Below, piece by piece: positions 1-7,088 of a stretch of 8,245 nt of DNA. How positions within the stretch are numbered: the stretch's first letter is position 1; the number at the start of each line of letters is the position of its first letter. Under the pieces are notes generated by a model. That model did no database searches. It saw nothing but the letters and a program-made list of their open reading frames with translations, and was not told where the DNA came from. Where the stretch lies: positions 1-8,245 of the forward strand of contig URWB01000102.1 in assembly GCA_900551415.1 (NCBI GenBank), read 5' to 3'. Source of the stretch: an uncultured Eubacteriales bacterium. GTDB taxonomy: Bacteria; Bacillota; Clostridia; Peptostreptococcales; Anaerovoracaceae. The position numbers were made by a program, and so were the translations under genes.

Positions 1-40
1 TGCGCATAGAAATCTCTGATTTCGTTATGCGCACTTTTGT
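1..40 (+). terminator. Rho-independent terminator of an upstream gene outside the window
   Basis: TGCGCATA at 1-8 pairs perfectly with TATGCGCA at 26-33. The stem extends inward through GAAAT (9-13) and ATTTC (19-23), with a 2-nt bulge at 24-25 and a five-base loop. It is followed by CTTTTGT on the plus strand, a short U tract. The hairpin begins at base 1, so part of it may lie to the left. It most likely ends a plus-strand gene that is not in the window. Bases 41-150 hold no gene. Confidence 0.65.
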
Positions 41-151
41 CCTATCCGTGCAAAGCCTGCTGCGCGAAAACCGCAAATGTCGATTTTATTCTCCTGTCGC
101 AAAAATGCAAAAATTCTTTTTGGTTTTCATTTTATTTTAATTTTTATCCGG

Positions 152-157
152 TATGAT
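152..157 (+). promoter_or_regulatory. Possible -10 element for the Fn3/PepSY gene
   Basis: TATGAT lies in an AT-rich stretch 55 bp upstream of the chosen start at 212 and matches five of six bases of the sigma-A -10 consensus. No good -35 hexamer is visible 16-18 bp upstream, where the sequence is T-rich, so this is tentative. If it is right, transcription starts near 164. The in-frame ATG at 77 would then lie outside the mRNA. Confidence 0.4.
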
Positions 158-196
158 ACAGGTAATCCAACAAGGAAACAAAATAAAATCTCAAAA

Positions 197-202
197 GGGA
201 GG
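197..202 (+). promoter_or_regulatory. Ribosome binding site that sets the start of the Fn3/PepSY gene
   Basis: GGGAGG lies 9 bases before the ATG at 212. The reading frame is open further upstream to an ATG at 77, but that codon has no Shine-Dalgarno sequence and lies before the candidate -10 element. The start at 212 also puts the signal peptide at the N-terminus. Confidence 0.85.
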
Positions 203-211
203 AATTATAGT

Positions 212-1117
212 ATGAAAAGATTAGAGATTAGAAACCGCCTTATGGGTCTGAAGACTGCCGCGCTGACAATGCTGCTGAGCGCCTCGCTCATGGCTTCCGC
301 TGCTGTACCGGCGTCCGCCGCAGTAACTGCTGCGCTGACCGCGCCGACAGGACTGGAGACCGTACAGAGAGATGACGATGAGCTGACACTCGCATGGAAT
401 CCGGTCGCCGGGGCCCAGGGCTACCATGTTTACCTCTATGATACCGACACAAACGGCTGGCTGCAGGTAGAAAGGACTTCCGGCACGCACGCCGAAATTG
501 ACGATCTGCGCTCCGCAAGCGTCTACAAATTCAAGGTCAATGCCTACGCAAACGGGCAGGACGGTGCTTTCTCGACAGAGTTCAGTACAGCCACAGCACC
601 AAAGGACGTGGATAATCTGCGCGTGAAAGCAAAGACCAAAAGCAGCGTCACGCTGAGCTGGAGCGCAGTCAGAAGAGCGGACAAGTATCAGGTCTACAAG
701 TACAATGCCAATACCGGCAGCTGGAAACGCCTGATCACAACGACAAAAACCACATACACAGCAACTGGCTTATCCTCCGGTACGTATTATAAATTCAAGG
801 TGCGTCCGGTGACCGAGGTCTTAGGCTCCAGATACTACGGCGACTTTGAGGATATCAAGATCAAGACCAGAAGCGCATCCGGCACCTCCACAAGCTCCGG
901 CTATATCGGCACTGCGAAAGCAAAGAAAATAGCCCTGGAGTACGCAGGGGTCAGCGCCTCCAAGGCTGATTTCATCAAAGCTTCTCTGGATTATGATGAC
1001 GGCGTCCGCGTCTACGATGTCGAGTTCTATGCAGGCGATTACGAATATGAATTCGAGATCAATGCCCGCACCGGCGCCATCTACGATTACGACAAGGATT
1101 ACAGATGGGACGACTAA
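212..1117 (+). CDS. Secreted protein with two fibronectin III domains and a C-terminal PepSY domain
   Basis: This is a 301-residue exported protein of unknown specific function. Residues 1-36 form a signal peptide: a basic start (MKRLEIRNR), a hydrophobic core around 14-30, and a likely signal peptidase I site after PASA (residue 36). Two fibronectin type III domains follow at about 44-128 and 131-219. They share the L-x-W-x-x-V/A...Y-x-V-Y and Y-K-F-K-V strand patterns (LAWNPVAGAQGYHVY; LSWSAVRRADKYQVY). A Ser/Thr/Gly linker at 220-231 leads to a PepSY domain at about 232-295, with an AKKIALEYAGVS helix, YDVEFYAGDYEYEFEI strands and a TGAIYDYDKD end. PepSY domains are known as extracellular modules, some of which inhibit peptidases, and Fn3 modules usually mediate binding or spacing. 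A role at the cell surface or in the medium is therefore inferred. I see no LPXTG motif, choline-binding repeats or S-layer homology domain, so the protein is probably released. The C-terminus is very acidic (Asp/Tyr-rich). The gene converges on hisI. Confidence 0.88.
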   Translation: MKRLEIRNRLMGLKTAALTMLLSASLMASAAVPASAAVTAALTAPTGLETVQRDDDELTLAWNPVAGAQGYHVYLYDTDTNGWLQVERTSGTHAEIDDLRSASVYKFKVNAYANGQDGAFSTEFSTATAPKDVDNLRVKAKTKSSVTLSWSAVRRADKYQVYKYNANTGSWKRLITTTKTTYTATGLSSGTYYKFKVRPVTEVLGSRYYGDFEDIKIKTRSASGTSTSSGYIGTAKAKKIALEYAGVSASKADFIKASLDYDDGVRVYDVEFYAGDYEYEFEINARTGAIYDYDKDYRWDD

Positions 1118-1120
1118 GCT

Positions 1121-1774
1121 TTAGTCCGCAGTCATCTTTTCCTGCTTGACCTTGTGGTCAATGACATGACGGGAGGCCAGTTCCTTGCGCACATCGTCCA
1201 AAGAGATGCCCATTTCGACCATCATCACCATGACGTGATAGGCCAGATCGGCGATCTCGTAAACGGTCTCCTTCTTGTCATTGCCCTTGGACGCAATGAT
1301 GACTTCGGTCGACTCCTCGCCCACCTTTTTGAGAATCTTATCGATACCCTTTTCAAAGAGGTAGGTCGTATAGGAGCCCTCCGGCAAGGTCTCTTTCCTG
1401 TCGGCAAGCAGCTCGTAGAGTCCATCTGCCGAGAAAGCAGCACGGTTCGGGCTTTCGTATACCGGCTTGGTAAAGCAGGAATCCGAACCGGTGTGGCAGG
1501 CCGGACCGTCTTTTTCGACCACGACGACCAGTGCGTCGTTATCGCAGTCCGCGGTGATGGACACGATGTGCTGGTAGTTTCCGCTGGTCTCGCCTTTGAG
1601 CCAGAGTTCCTGCCGAGAGCGGCTGTAAAAACAGGTCAGCTCTTTTTTTATGGAAATTGCAAGGCTTTCGCGGTTCATATACGCCAGCGTCAGCACTTTT
1701 TTACTCTCTGCATCCACGACGATCGCCGGGATGAGTCCTTTTTCGTCAAATTTCAATTCATCAAGATTCAGCAT
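1121..1774 (-). CDS. hisIE: Bifunctional phosphoribosyl-AMP cyclohydrolase / phosphoribosyl-ATP pyrophosphatase
   Basis: This cytosolic enzyme carries out steps 2 and 3 of histidine synthesis: the HisE half removes pyrophosphate from PR-ATP and the HisI half opens the adenine ring of PR-AMP. The HisI domain spans about residues 1-108, with LAYMNRESL (29-38), SRSRQELWLKGETSGN (51-66), the Asp cluster DCDND (76-80) that binds Mg, and cysteines 77, 93 and 100 (ACHTGSDSCF) as zinc ligands. The HisE domain (about 118-205) is MazG-like and all-helical, with KKVGEESTEV (149-158) and ETVYEIADLAYH (169-180) carrying its acidic metal ligands. The length of 217 residues is normal for the fused enzyme. 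The start ATG follows GTGAGGT, and the gene begins 2 bp after the hisF stop. It is the last gene of the operon, and its stop codon is 3 bp from the stop of the opposing Fn3/PepSY gene, with no terminator visible between. Confidence 0.97.
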   Translation of the reverse strand: MLNLDELKFDEKGLIPAIVVDAESKKVLTLAYMNRESLAISIKKELTCFYSRSRQELWLKGETSGNYQHIVSITADCDNDALVVVVEKDGPACHTGSDSCFTKPVYESPNRAAFSADGLYELLADRKETLPEGSYTTYLFEKGIDKILKKVGEESTEVIIASKGNDKKETVYEIADLAYHVMVMMVEMGISLDDVRKELASRHVIDHKVKQEKMTAD

Positions 1775-1776
1775 CG

Positions 1777-2535
1777 TTATAACCTCACTGTAATATCATG
1801 TTCCTGCAGTAATTTTTTTAAGTCCCGGATATCGACTTCCCCGAAATGAAAGACCGAAGCCGCAAGCCCTGCGTCGACCGCCGGGATCTCCTGAAACAGC
1901 TTCACGAAATCCTCCGCGCAGCCTGCACCGCCCGATGCGATGACCGGGACTGCCACCGCATCGGTGACGGCACGCAGCAGCTCCAGATCGAATCCGTTCT
2001 TAACGCCGTCAGTGTCGATCGAATTGACGACCACCTCTCCGGCACCGTCCGCCACACAGCGGCAGATCCAGTCGATGGCTTCCATACCGGTATCGTCTCT
2101 GCCGCCGCGCGAAAAGACGTGGAACACACCGTCCACGCGCTTGATGTCGACCGAAAGCACCACGCACTGCCTGCCGTAACGCTCTGCTGCCTGCCGGATC
2201 AGGGCAGGATTTTTGATCGCGCCGGAGTTGACGCTGACCTTATCCGCCCCGCACTTCAGCACGCGGTCAAAATCCTCTAAGGTTTGGATGCCGCCGCCAA
2301 CGGTCAAGGGGATGAAAATCTGCGAGGCGACTTCTTTGAGAATATCGGTAAAAATCCTCCGCCCATCGCTGGAAGCGGTAATATCATAAAAAACCAGCTC
2401 GTCCGCGCCTGCATCGCTGTAATATCTGCCCAGCTCCACCGGTGAGGAAACATCACTCAAGTCCTTAAAATTGACGCCTTTGACAACGCGCCCGTCCTTC
2501 ACGTCCAGGCATGGAATCATTCTTTTGGTGATCAT
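1777..2535 (-). CDS. hisF: Imidazole glycerol phosphate synthase, cyclase subunit
   Basis: HisF is the (beta/alpha)8-barrel subunit of IGP synthase. It uses ammonia channelled from HisH to turn PRFAR into imidazole glycerol phosphate and AICAR, which feeds back into purine synthesis. The length of 252 residues is typical. The catalytic aspartates fall exactly at the family positions: Asp11 in CLDVKDGRVVKG and Asp130 in VVLSVDIKR. The phosphate-binding turns are VGGGI (79-83) and the C-terminal ASGGAG. NSIDTDGVKNGFD is the usual strand-6 loop. The start overlaps the hisA stop as ATGA, with TTGGAGGC 8-9 bases upstream. Its partner hisH lies two genes upstream in the same operon. Confidence 0.98.
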   Translation of the reverse strand: MITKRMIPCLDVKDGRVVKGVNFKDLSDVSSPVELGRYYSDAGADELVFYDITASSDGRRIFTDILKEVASQIFIPLTVGGGIQTLEDFDRVLKCGADKVSVNSGAIKNPALIRQAAERYGRQCVVLSVDIKRVDGVFHVFSRGGRDDTGMEAIDWICRCVADGAGEVVVNSIDTDGVKNGFDLELLRAVTDAVAVPVIASGGAGCAEDFVKLFQEIPAVDAGLAASVFHFGEVDIRDLKKLLQEHDITVRL

Positions 2536-3245
2536 TTCGCTGCCTCCAATGCTTCTTTTAAGTCGATCGCGCCGATATAGTAGGCGCGTCCGATGATCGC
2601 GCCGTACAGATCCAGCGCCCGCAGCGCCCGGATGTCCTCGATGGACGACACCCCGCCCGATGCCACGATGTCCATATCATAGCGCGCGCTCAGCTGCTGA
2701 TACAGCGCGCGGTTCGTGCCCTGCATCGCGCCGTCCTTAGAAATATCCGTACAGATCAACGTCCTGACGCCAATCTGTTTCATTTTGTCACAAAAATCAA
2801 AGCAGGTGCTGGCGCTGGTCTCTGTCCAGCCCTTGACCGCGACAAAGCCGTCCTTGATGTCCACGCCGACCGCGATCTTTTCGCCGTAGGCCGCGACCGC
2901 TTCCCGCAGAAACGTCTCGTTCTCGACCGCCGCGGTCCCCAGGATCACGCGATCTACGCCTGCCGCGATGTAGGTTTTGACCGTTTCCAGGCTGCGAATG
3001 CCGCCGCCGATCTCGGTAAACAGCGAGGTCTCCTGTGCCAGCTTGGTCACAAGCGCCAGATTCGGCGTCGTCCCCAATCGCGCGCCCTCCAGATCTACCA
3101 GATGCAGGCAGTCCGCGCCTGCCGCTTCGAAGGCGCGCGCCACAGCCAGCGGCTGCTCGCTGTAGATCGTCATCTGTTCGTAGTCGCCCTTGAGCAGGCG
3201 CACCGCCTTGCCTTCATATAAATCTATCGCCGGAAAAATCTTCAT
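2532..3245 (-). CDS. hisA: ProFAR isomerase (phosphoribosylformimino-AICAR ribotide isomerase)
   Basis: HisA performs step 4, an Amadori rearrangement of ProFAR to PRFAR, and is a barrel enzyme homologous to HisF. It has 237 residues from MKIFPAIDL, the usual size. The catalytic Asp8 (PAIDL) and Asp129 (VGVDIKDG) are present, as are the phosphate loops EIGGGI (78-83) and ASGGVSS, and the TDISKDGAMQG segment. The frame is open for another 26 codons upstream, but those lie inside hisH and encode low-complexity basic sequence. The start at 3245 has a strong GGAGG 7-8 bases upstream, overlaps the hisH stop as ATGA, and gives the conserved N-terminus. PriA-type dual HisA/TrpF function is possible in some lineages, but nothing here points to it. 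Confidence 0.97.
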   Translation of the reverse strand: MKIFPAIDLYEGKAVRLLKGDYEQMTIYSEQPLAVARAFEAAGADCLHLVDLEGARLGTTPNLALVTKLAQETSLFTEIGGGIRSLETVKTYIAAGVDRVILGTAAVENETFLREAVAAYGEKIAVGVDIKDGFVAVKGWTETSASTCFDFCDKMKQIGVRTLICTDISKDGAMQGTNRALYQQLSARYDMDIVASGGVSSIEDIRALRALDLYGAIIGRAYYIGAIDLKEALEAAK

Positions 3246-3862
3246 TGCACTGCCTCCGTTCCGCAAAACGCCGCGAGAATTTTGAGCCCGACCGGACCGC
3301 TTTTTTCGGGATGAAACTGACACCCGTACACATTCCCATGCGCCGCCGCCGCGGTCATTTCGATGCCGTAGTCGGTCGTGGCGATCACATATGGGTCGCA
3401 GCCGCTTGCATAGTAGGAATGCACGAAATAGACATAGTCTCCATCCTGGATATGCTGAAACAGCGGATTTTTGCCTTTGAGCCGCAGGCGGTTCCAGCCG
3501 ATCTGCGGAATCTTCAGGTCTGCCGGTATCGTACCCTGCATCGGTACGATCTCGCCCGGAATCAGCCCCAGACCTTGATGTTCCCCGAATTCATAGCTTT
3601 TTTCAAATAAAAGCTGCATGCCCAGACAAATGCCGAGCAGCGGTTTGCCGCTCGCAGCCTGCTCCCGCACGAAGCTGTCCAAACCGTCTGCCCGCAGCTT
3701 GGCTGCAGCGTCCGCAAACGCGCCGACGCCCGGCAGGATCAGCCGGTCTGCTTTTTTTAATATTTCCCGGTCATCGGTCACCACGACCTCCGCGCCGACA
3801 GTCCGCAGCGACGAAGAAAGTGAAAACAGGTTGCCGACACCGTAATCAATAATCGCAATCAT
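3242..3862 (-). CDS. hisH: Imidazole glycerol phosphate synthase, glutamine amidotransferase subunit
   Basis: HisH is the class I glutaminase subunit that supplies ammonia to HisF. Its 206 residues are normal. The catalytic triad is visible: nucleophile Cys79 in GICLGMQLLFE, and His184 and Glu186 in CQFHPEKSG. The N-terminal strand IAIIDYGVGNL and the LPGVGAF (43-49) oxyanion region are conserved, and VYFVHSYY (144-151) is the family signature. The gene starts directly after the hisB stop (TAA then ATG, no gap). AAAGGGGT upstream serves as the ribosome binding site, so coupling to hisB translation is likely. Confidence 0.97.
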   Translation of the reverse strand: MIAIIDYGVGNLFSLSSSLRTVGAEVVVTDDREILKKADRLILPGVGAFADAAAKLRADGLDSFVREQAASGKPLLGICLGMQLLFEKSYEFGEHQGLGLIPGEIVPMQGTIPADLKIPQIGWNRLRLKGKNPLFQHIQDGDYVYFVHSYYASGCDPYVIATTDYGIEMTAAAAHGNVYGCQFHPEKSGPVGLKILAAFCGTEAVQ

Positions 3863-4450
3863 TTACAGCACCCCTTTGGTTGATGGTATCTCATTTTGAT
3901 AGACCGCGTCGATCTTGACTGCTGCCGCCAGACTTCTGGCGACTGACTTGAAGGCGCCCTCGATGATGTGGTGGGAGTTTTCGCCCGCCAGCTGCCGGAT
4001 GTGCAGCGTGATTCCGGCATGGCGCACCAGTGCGAGAAAAAACTCTTTGGTCAGCTCCGTATCAAAATCTCCGACCTTCTGCGTCGGGATTAGAAGCGCG
4101 TAGGACAGGTGTGCGCGTCCTGAAAGGTCCACTGCCGTCTGGATCAGCGCCTCATCCATCGGCAGCAGGAAGCTGCCGTAGCGGGTCACGCCCCGCAGAT
4201 CGCCGAGCGCCGCCGCGAAGGCGTCGCCGAGCGCGATGCCGATGTCCTCTGTCGTGTGGTGGTAATCCACCTCCGTATCGCCCTTACAGCTGATGGTCAG
4301 GTCAAAACGCCCATGCCTTGCGAACAGCGTCAGCATGTGATCCAAAAAACCGCAGCCGGTGTCGATGCAGCTCTTGCCGCTGCCGTCCAGCTCCAGCTTG
4401 AGCCGGATATCGGTCTCGTTTGTTTTGCGGTTGATAACGCCCTCTCTCAT
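3863..4450 (-). CDS. hisB: Imidazoleglycerol-phosphate dehydratase (monofunctional)
   Basis: HisB dehydrates imidazole glycerol phosphate to imidazole acetol phosphate (step 6) as a manganese-dependent 24-mer. The 195-residue length matches the dehydratase-only form, so the N-terminal histidinol-phosphatase domain of the enterobacterial enzyme is absent. Metal-binding motifs are CGFLDHML (33-40), DYHHTTEDIG (62-71) with His64, His65 and Glu68, and ENSHHIIEGAFKS (157-169) with His160, His161 and Glu164. The protein ends in the family-typical STKGVL. The start overlaps the hisC stop as ATGA, with TTGGAGGAAC just upstream. Histidinol phosphatase must come from another locus. Confidence 0.97.
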   Translation of the reverse strand: MREGVINRKTNETDIRLKLELDGSGKSCIDTGCGFLDHMLTLFARHGRFDLTISCKGDTEVDYHHTTEDIGIALGDAFAAALGDLRGVTRYGSFLLPMDEALIQTAVDLSGRAHLSYALLIPTQKVGDFDTELTKEFFLALVRHAGITLHIRQLAGENSHHIIEGAFKSVARSLAAAVKIDAVYQNEIPSTKGVL

Positions 4451-5505
4451 GTCAGTTCCTCCAAGATCTCATCGGTCTTTTGCAGGAAAATCTCCATTTC
4501 CTCGCGGCTGCCGATGGTAATGCGGTTGTAGTCCTTAATGCGTTCTTTGGTAAAATGCCGGATCAGCACACCCTTTTCCCTGAGCCTGCGATACAGCGTC
4601 TCCCCGTCAATACGATCGCTCTTTGCAAACAGGAAATTCGCCTGCGAGTCGGTTACGGTAAAACCGCGCTTTTGAAGCTCCGCAGAGACGTAGTTCCTTG
4701 TTTCGATGATGCGCCTGCAGTTCGCGCGGAAATAGTCCTCCTCTTCCAGCGCCTGCGCGCCGGCCGCCTGCGTCAGACGGTTGATATTGTACGGATTCGT
4801 TGCGTATTTGATCCTTTCGAGGTCCGCGATCAGTGCCGCGTTCCCAAAAGCAAAGCCCAAACGCGCGCCCGCCATACTGCGCGACTTGGAAAAGGTCTGC
4901 ACGACAAGCAGATTGTCGTATCGATCGATCAGATTGACCGCGCTCTCCGCGCCGAAGTCCACATAGGCCTCATCCACCAGCACCACACCGCGGCTCGACG
5001 AAATGATCTCCTCGATGGCCGCAAGGGGCAGCGCCATGCCGGTCGGCGCGTTCGGGTTCGTGATGACCGTCAGTCCGTCCTTACCGCAAAAAGCTTCGGC
5101 GTCCAACGAAAAATCCTCGCGCAGCGGGATCACTTCGGCGTCCAGACCGTAAAGATTCGCAAACACACTGTAAAAGCCGTAGGTGATGTCCGCAAACCGT
5201 ACGCCCTGCTCGCCGTAGGCCATAAAGGCGAAGTTGAGGATCTCGTCAGAACCGTTGGAGACAAAGACCTCTGCCTGCGCACGTCCGTAATTCCTCGCCA
5301 GCCGCTCCTTGAGCACCCGGCTCTCCGGGTCGCTGTAAAGACGAAGCTTCGCAGATTCTTCTGCGTTCAGGACCGCCGCAACGCTCTGCGGCGGCGGATA
5401 CGGCGATTCGTTGGTATTTAATTTGATGTATTTACGATCCTGCGGCTGCTCGCCCGGTACATAGGCCTCGAGCGCCGCAAGGCTTCTTCTTAAAAACTTA
5501 CTCAT
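4447..5505 (-). CDS. hisC: Histidinol-phosphate aminotransferase
   Basis: This PLP-dependent class I/II aminotransferase makes histidinol phosphate from imidazole acetol phosphate and glutamate (step 7). It has 352 residues, the normal size. The substrate-binding LNTNESPYPPP (29-39) is at the N-terminus. SNGSDEIL (83-90) binds the cofactor phosphate, NPNAPTG (150-156) and DEAYVDF (178-184) contact the PLP ring, and Lys207 in TFSKSRSMAGARLGFA is the Schiff-base lysine. Arg220s-type anion-binding residues follow in the usual layout, and the C-terminal small domain has LIRHF and NRITIGSREEM. The start overlaps the hisZG end by 8 bp, with AAAGGAT about 9 bases upstream. Some Firmicutes HisC enzymes also act on aromatic amino acids, which cannot be judged here. 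Confidence 0.97.
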   Translation of the reverse strand: MSKFLRRSLAALEAYVPGEQPQDRKYIKLNTNESPYPPPQSVAAVLNAEESAKLRLYSDPESRVLKERLARNYGRAQAEVFVSNGSDEILNFAFMAYGEQGVRFADITYGFYSVFANLYGLDAEVIPLREDFSLDAEAFCGKDGLTVITNPNAPTGMALPLAAIEEIISSSRGVVLVDEAYVDFGAESAVNLIDRYDNLLVVQTFSKSRSMAGARLGFAFGNAALIADLERIKYATNPYNINRLTQAAGAQALEEEDYFRANCRRIIETRNYVSAELQKRGFTVTDSQANFLFAKSDRIDGETLYRRLREKGVLIRHFTKERIKDYNRITIGSREEMEIFLQKTDEILEELT

Positions 5506-7045
5506 TTTTCGTCAATCCTTTTCTGATCGCTTCGATCTGTTCTGTTTTGAATTTGAGCGCGGATTTGTTGGCAATCAGCCGCGCGCTGATCGGCACGATG
5601 GTCTCGACCGGCTCCAGATTGTTTTCCGACAGGGTCTTGCCGGTTTCCACGATATCGACAATCACATCCGAAAGCCCTAAGAGCGGTGCCAGCTCGATCG
5701 AGCCGTTCAAATGGATGATATCGATGTCGCGGCATTTTTCCGCATAGAATTTCCGCGCGATATTCGTGAATTTTGTCGCCACGCGCAGGGTTGTCGAAGT
5801 ATCATCGACAAAGTTCTTCTGCGCGGCAACCGCCATGCGGCACTTGCCGATATGAAGATCCATCAGCTCGTACACATGAGGCTCGTATTCCAGCAGAATG
5901 TCCTTGCCTGCCACGCCGATATCCGCGGCGCCGCGTTCCACATAGATGGCCACATCCGACGGCTTGACCCAGAAGTAGCGCACGCCTTTTTGCGGATTTT
6001 CAAAGACCAGCTTGCGGTTTGCTTCTTTGATGGACGGGCATGCAAAGCCTGCTTGTTCAAACATTTCGTAGACGCGTTCGCCGAGCCTGCCCTTCGGCAG
6101 CGCGATATTGATAAACGGATCGACACGCTCCTGTTTTTCTTCAAAGCGTTCCAACGCGTCGAGGTAAACCGCGAAGCCGATCGCGCCGGCCTCGCTGCCC
6201 ATCTTTCGCATCAGCCGGTCGTACCTGCCGCCTGCCAGCACCCGCGACTCCACGCCCTTGATATAGCCGCAGAATACTGCCCCGCTGTAATAGGCCGCGG
6301 CATCCACAACCGAAAAGTCAAGACGGATATGCTGCGCGAATCCTGCTTCCTCAAGCGCCGCATAAAGCGCCGCGAGCTTTGCGAAAGCAGCCAAAGCATC
6401 CGCGCTTTGACAGATTTTTTCGATTTCTCGAAGGCTTCTTTGATTATCGCCGTCACTTCGAATCAGCTTCTCGAGAGCCGCGAATTGTATGTCTGTGCAT
6501 GCCACCCGCAGCGCGTCCGCGTTCTTTTCGCGCAAGGCCTGTTCCGCGCGTTTTCGCGCCTCGCCCTGCAGCCCATAATCATCCAGCAGCGCGAACAACA
6601 GGCCCGCGTGTGCCAGATCCAGCACGTAGTCCTCACTGATGAGCGCCAGACTCTGCAGTGCCAGCAATGTCACCTCGCAGGTTTCTGCGCTGCCGATATC
6701 TCCCATGCATTCCAAACCGGTCTGCAAAATCTCTCGATAAGTGTGGGAAGTCTCCGAGATCCGGTAGACATTTTCGTTGTAATACAGGCGCTTGACGCAG
6801 CCCTTTTGCGCTTTGAAATTCTTGAGGATTGAGAGCGTGACATCCGGTTTGAGCGCCAGTAGTCTGCCATCGGCGTCTGTAAAGGTAATGACCCCGTCCG
6901 ACGCCAAAAAATCCTTGTTTTCCGAGTAAAAATCATATTCCTCAAACTTTCTCATCTTATACTTTTTATATCCATGCGTGCTGTACAGTTTTCGTAAGGT
7001 AAAGATCGCCAGCTCGTCTTTTTTTAATATGCTTTCGTCAATCAT
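5498..7045 (-). CDS. hisZG: HisZ-HisG fusion: ATP phosphoribosyltransferase with built-in regulatory subunit
   Basis: This 515-residue protein carries out the committed step, PRPP + ATP to PR-ATP. Residues 1 to about 298 are HisZ, a catalytically inactive relative of histidyl-tRNA synthetase. It shows LKPDVTLSILKNF (65-77), the motif-2-like RLYYNENVYR (86-95), HTYREILQTGLECMGD (101-116), and the motif-3 GGRYDRL (272-278) with GAIGFAVYLDAL (287-298). A short charged linker (299-311) follows. Residues 312-515 are a short-form HisG: INIALPKGRL (312-321), VKPSDVAIYVERGAADIGVAG (360-380), and the PRPP loop DVIVDIVETGKTLSENNLE (460-478). The HisG part lacks the C-terminal regulatory domain of long HisG, as expected when HisZ is present. 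The two proteins are normally separate and form an octamer. No ATG, GTG or TTG occurs in frame near the junction, so HisG cannot start by itself. The HisZ part is of the short, roughly 300-330-residue class. The frame continues to an ATG at 7087, but the start at 7045 has the ribosome binding site and lies downstream of the promoter. Confidence 0.95.
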   Translation of the reverse strand: MIDESILKKDELAIFTLRKLYSTHGYKKYKMRKFEEYDFYSENKDFLASDGVITFTDADGRLLALKPDVTLSILKNFKAQKGCVKRLYYNENVYRISETSHTYREILQTGLECMGDIGSAETCEVTLLALQSLALISEDYVLDLAHAGLLFALLDDYGLQGEARKRAEQALREKNADALRVACTDIQFAALEKLIRSDGDNQRSLREIEKICQSADALAAFAKLAALYAALEEAGFAQHIRLDFSVVDAAAYYSGAVFCGYIKGVESRVLAGGRYDRLMRKMGSEAGAIGFAVYLDALERFEEKQERVDPFINIALPKGRLGERVYEMFEQAGFACPSIKEANRKLVFENPQKGVRYFWVKPSDVAIYVERGAADIGVAGKDILLEYEPHVYELMDLHIGKCRMAVAAQKNFVDDTSTTLRVATKFTNIARKFYAEKCRDIDIIHLNGSIELAPLLGLSDVIVDIVETGKTLSENNLEPVETIVPISARLIANKSALKFKTEQIEAIRKGLTKNE

Positions 7046-7055
7046 CTTGTATCTG

Positions 7056-7061
7056 TCCTTT
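7056..7061 (-). promoter_or_regulatory. Ribosome binding site that decides the hisZG start
   Basis: AAAGGA (on the minus strand) lies 10 bases before the ATG at 7045, the start that gives MIDESILKKDE. The alternative ATG at 7087 has no Shine-Dalgarno sequence. It is only 1 bp from the -10 hexamer and so at or before the expected transcription start. Confidence 0.75.
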
Positions 7062-7088
7062 GTGATATCGTATTTTATTTGCTTCATT

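Noticed and set aside
1146..1161. Perfect hairpin TTGACC-TTGT-GGTCAA near the end of hisIE, considered as the operon terminator
   Set aside because: Neither strand has a U tract after the stem, and it lies inside the hisIE coding sequence, so it does not look like an intrinsic terminator.
1154..1849. A 231-codon open frame on the plus strand, antisense to hisIE
   Set aside because: It includes a His-rich stretch that could suggest metal binding, but this is the reverse complement of Met/Val/Asp codons in HisE. It crosses the hisF-hisIE junction and shows no family features.
3246..3323. N-terminal extension of HisA to a start at 3323
   Set aside because: The extra 26 codons overlap hisH, carry no conserved HisA sequence, and the ATG at 3245 has a strong GGAGG and the conserved MKIFPAIDL start.
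4480..5421. A 313-codon open frame on the plus strand, antisense to hisC
   Set aside because: It is the opposite strand of a complete hisC with all catalytic motifs, has no ribosome binding site of note, and its translation shows no domain.
5711..6832. A 373-codon open frame on the plus strand, antisense to hisZG
   Set aside because: It lies wholly within a gene with clear HisZ and HisG motifs. Its translation is rich in His, Arg and Ala without any recognisable domain, which is typical of the opposite strand of GC-rich coding DNA.
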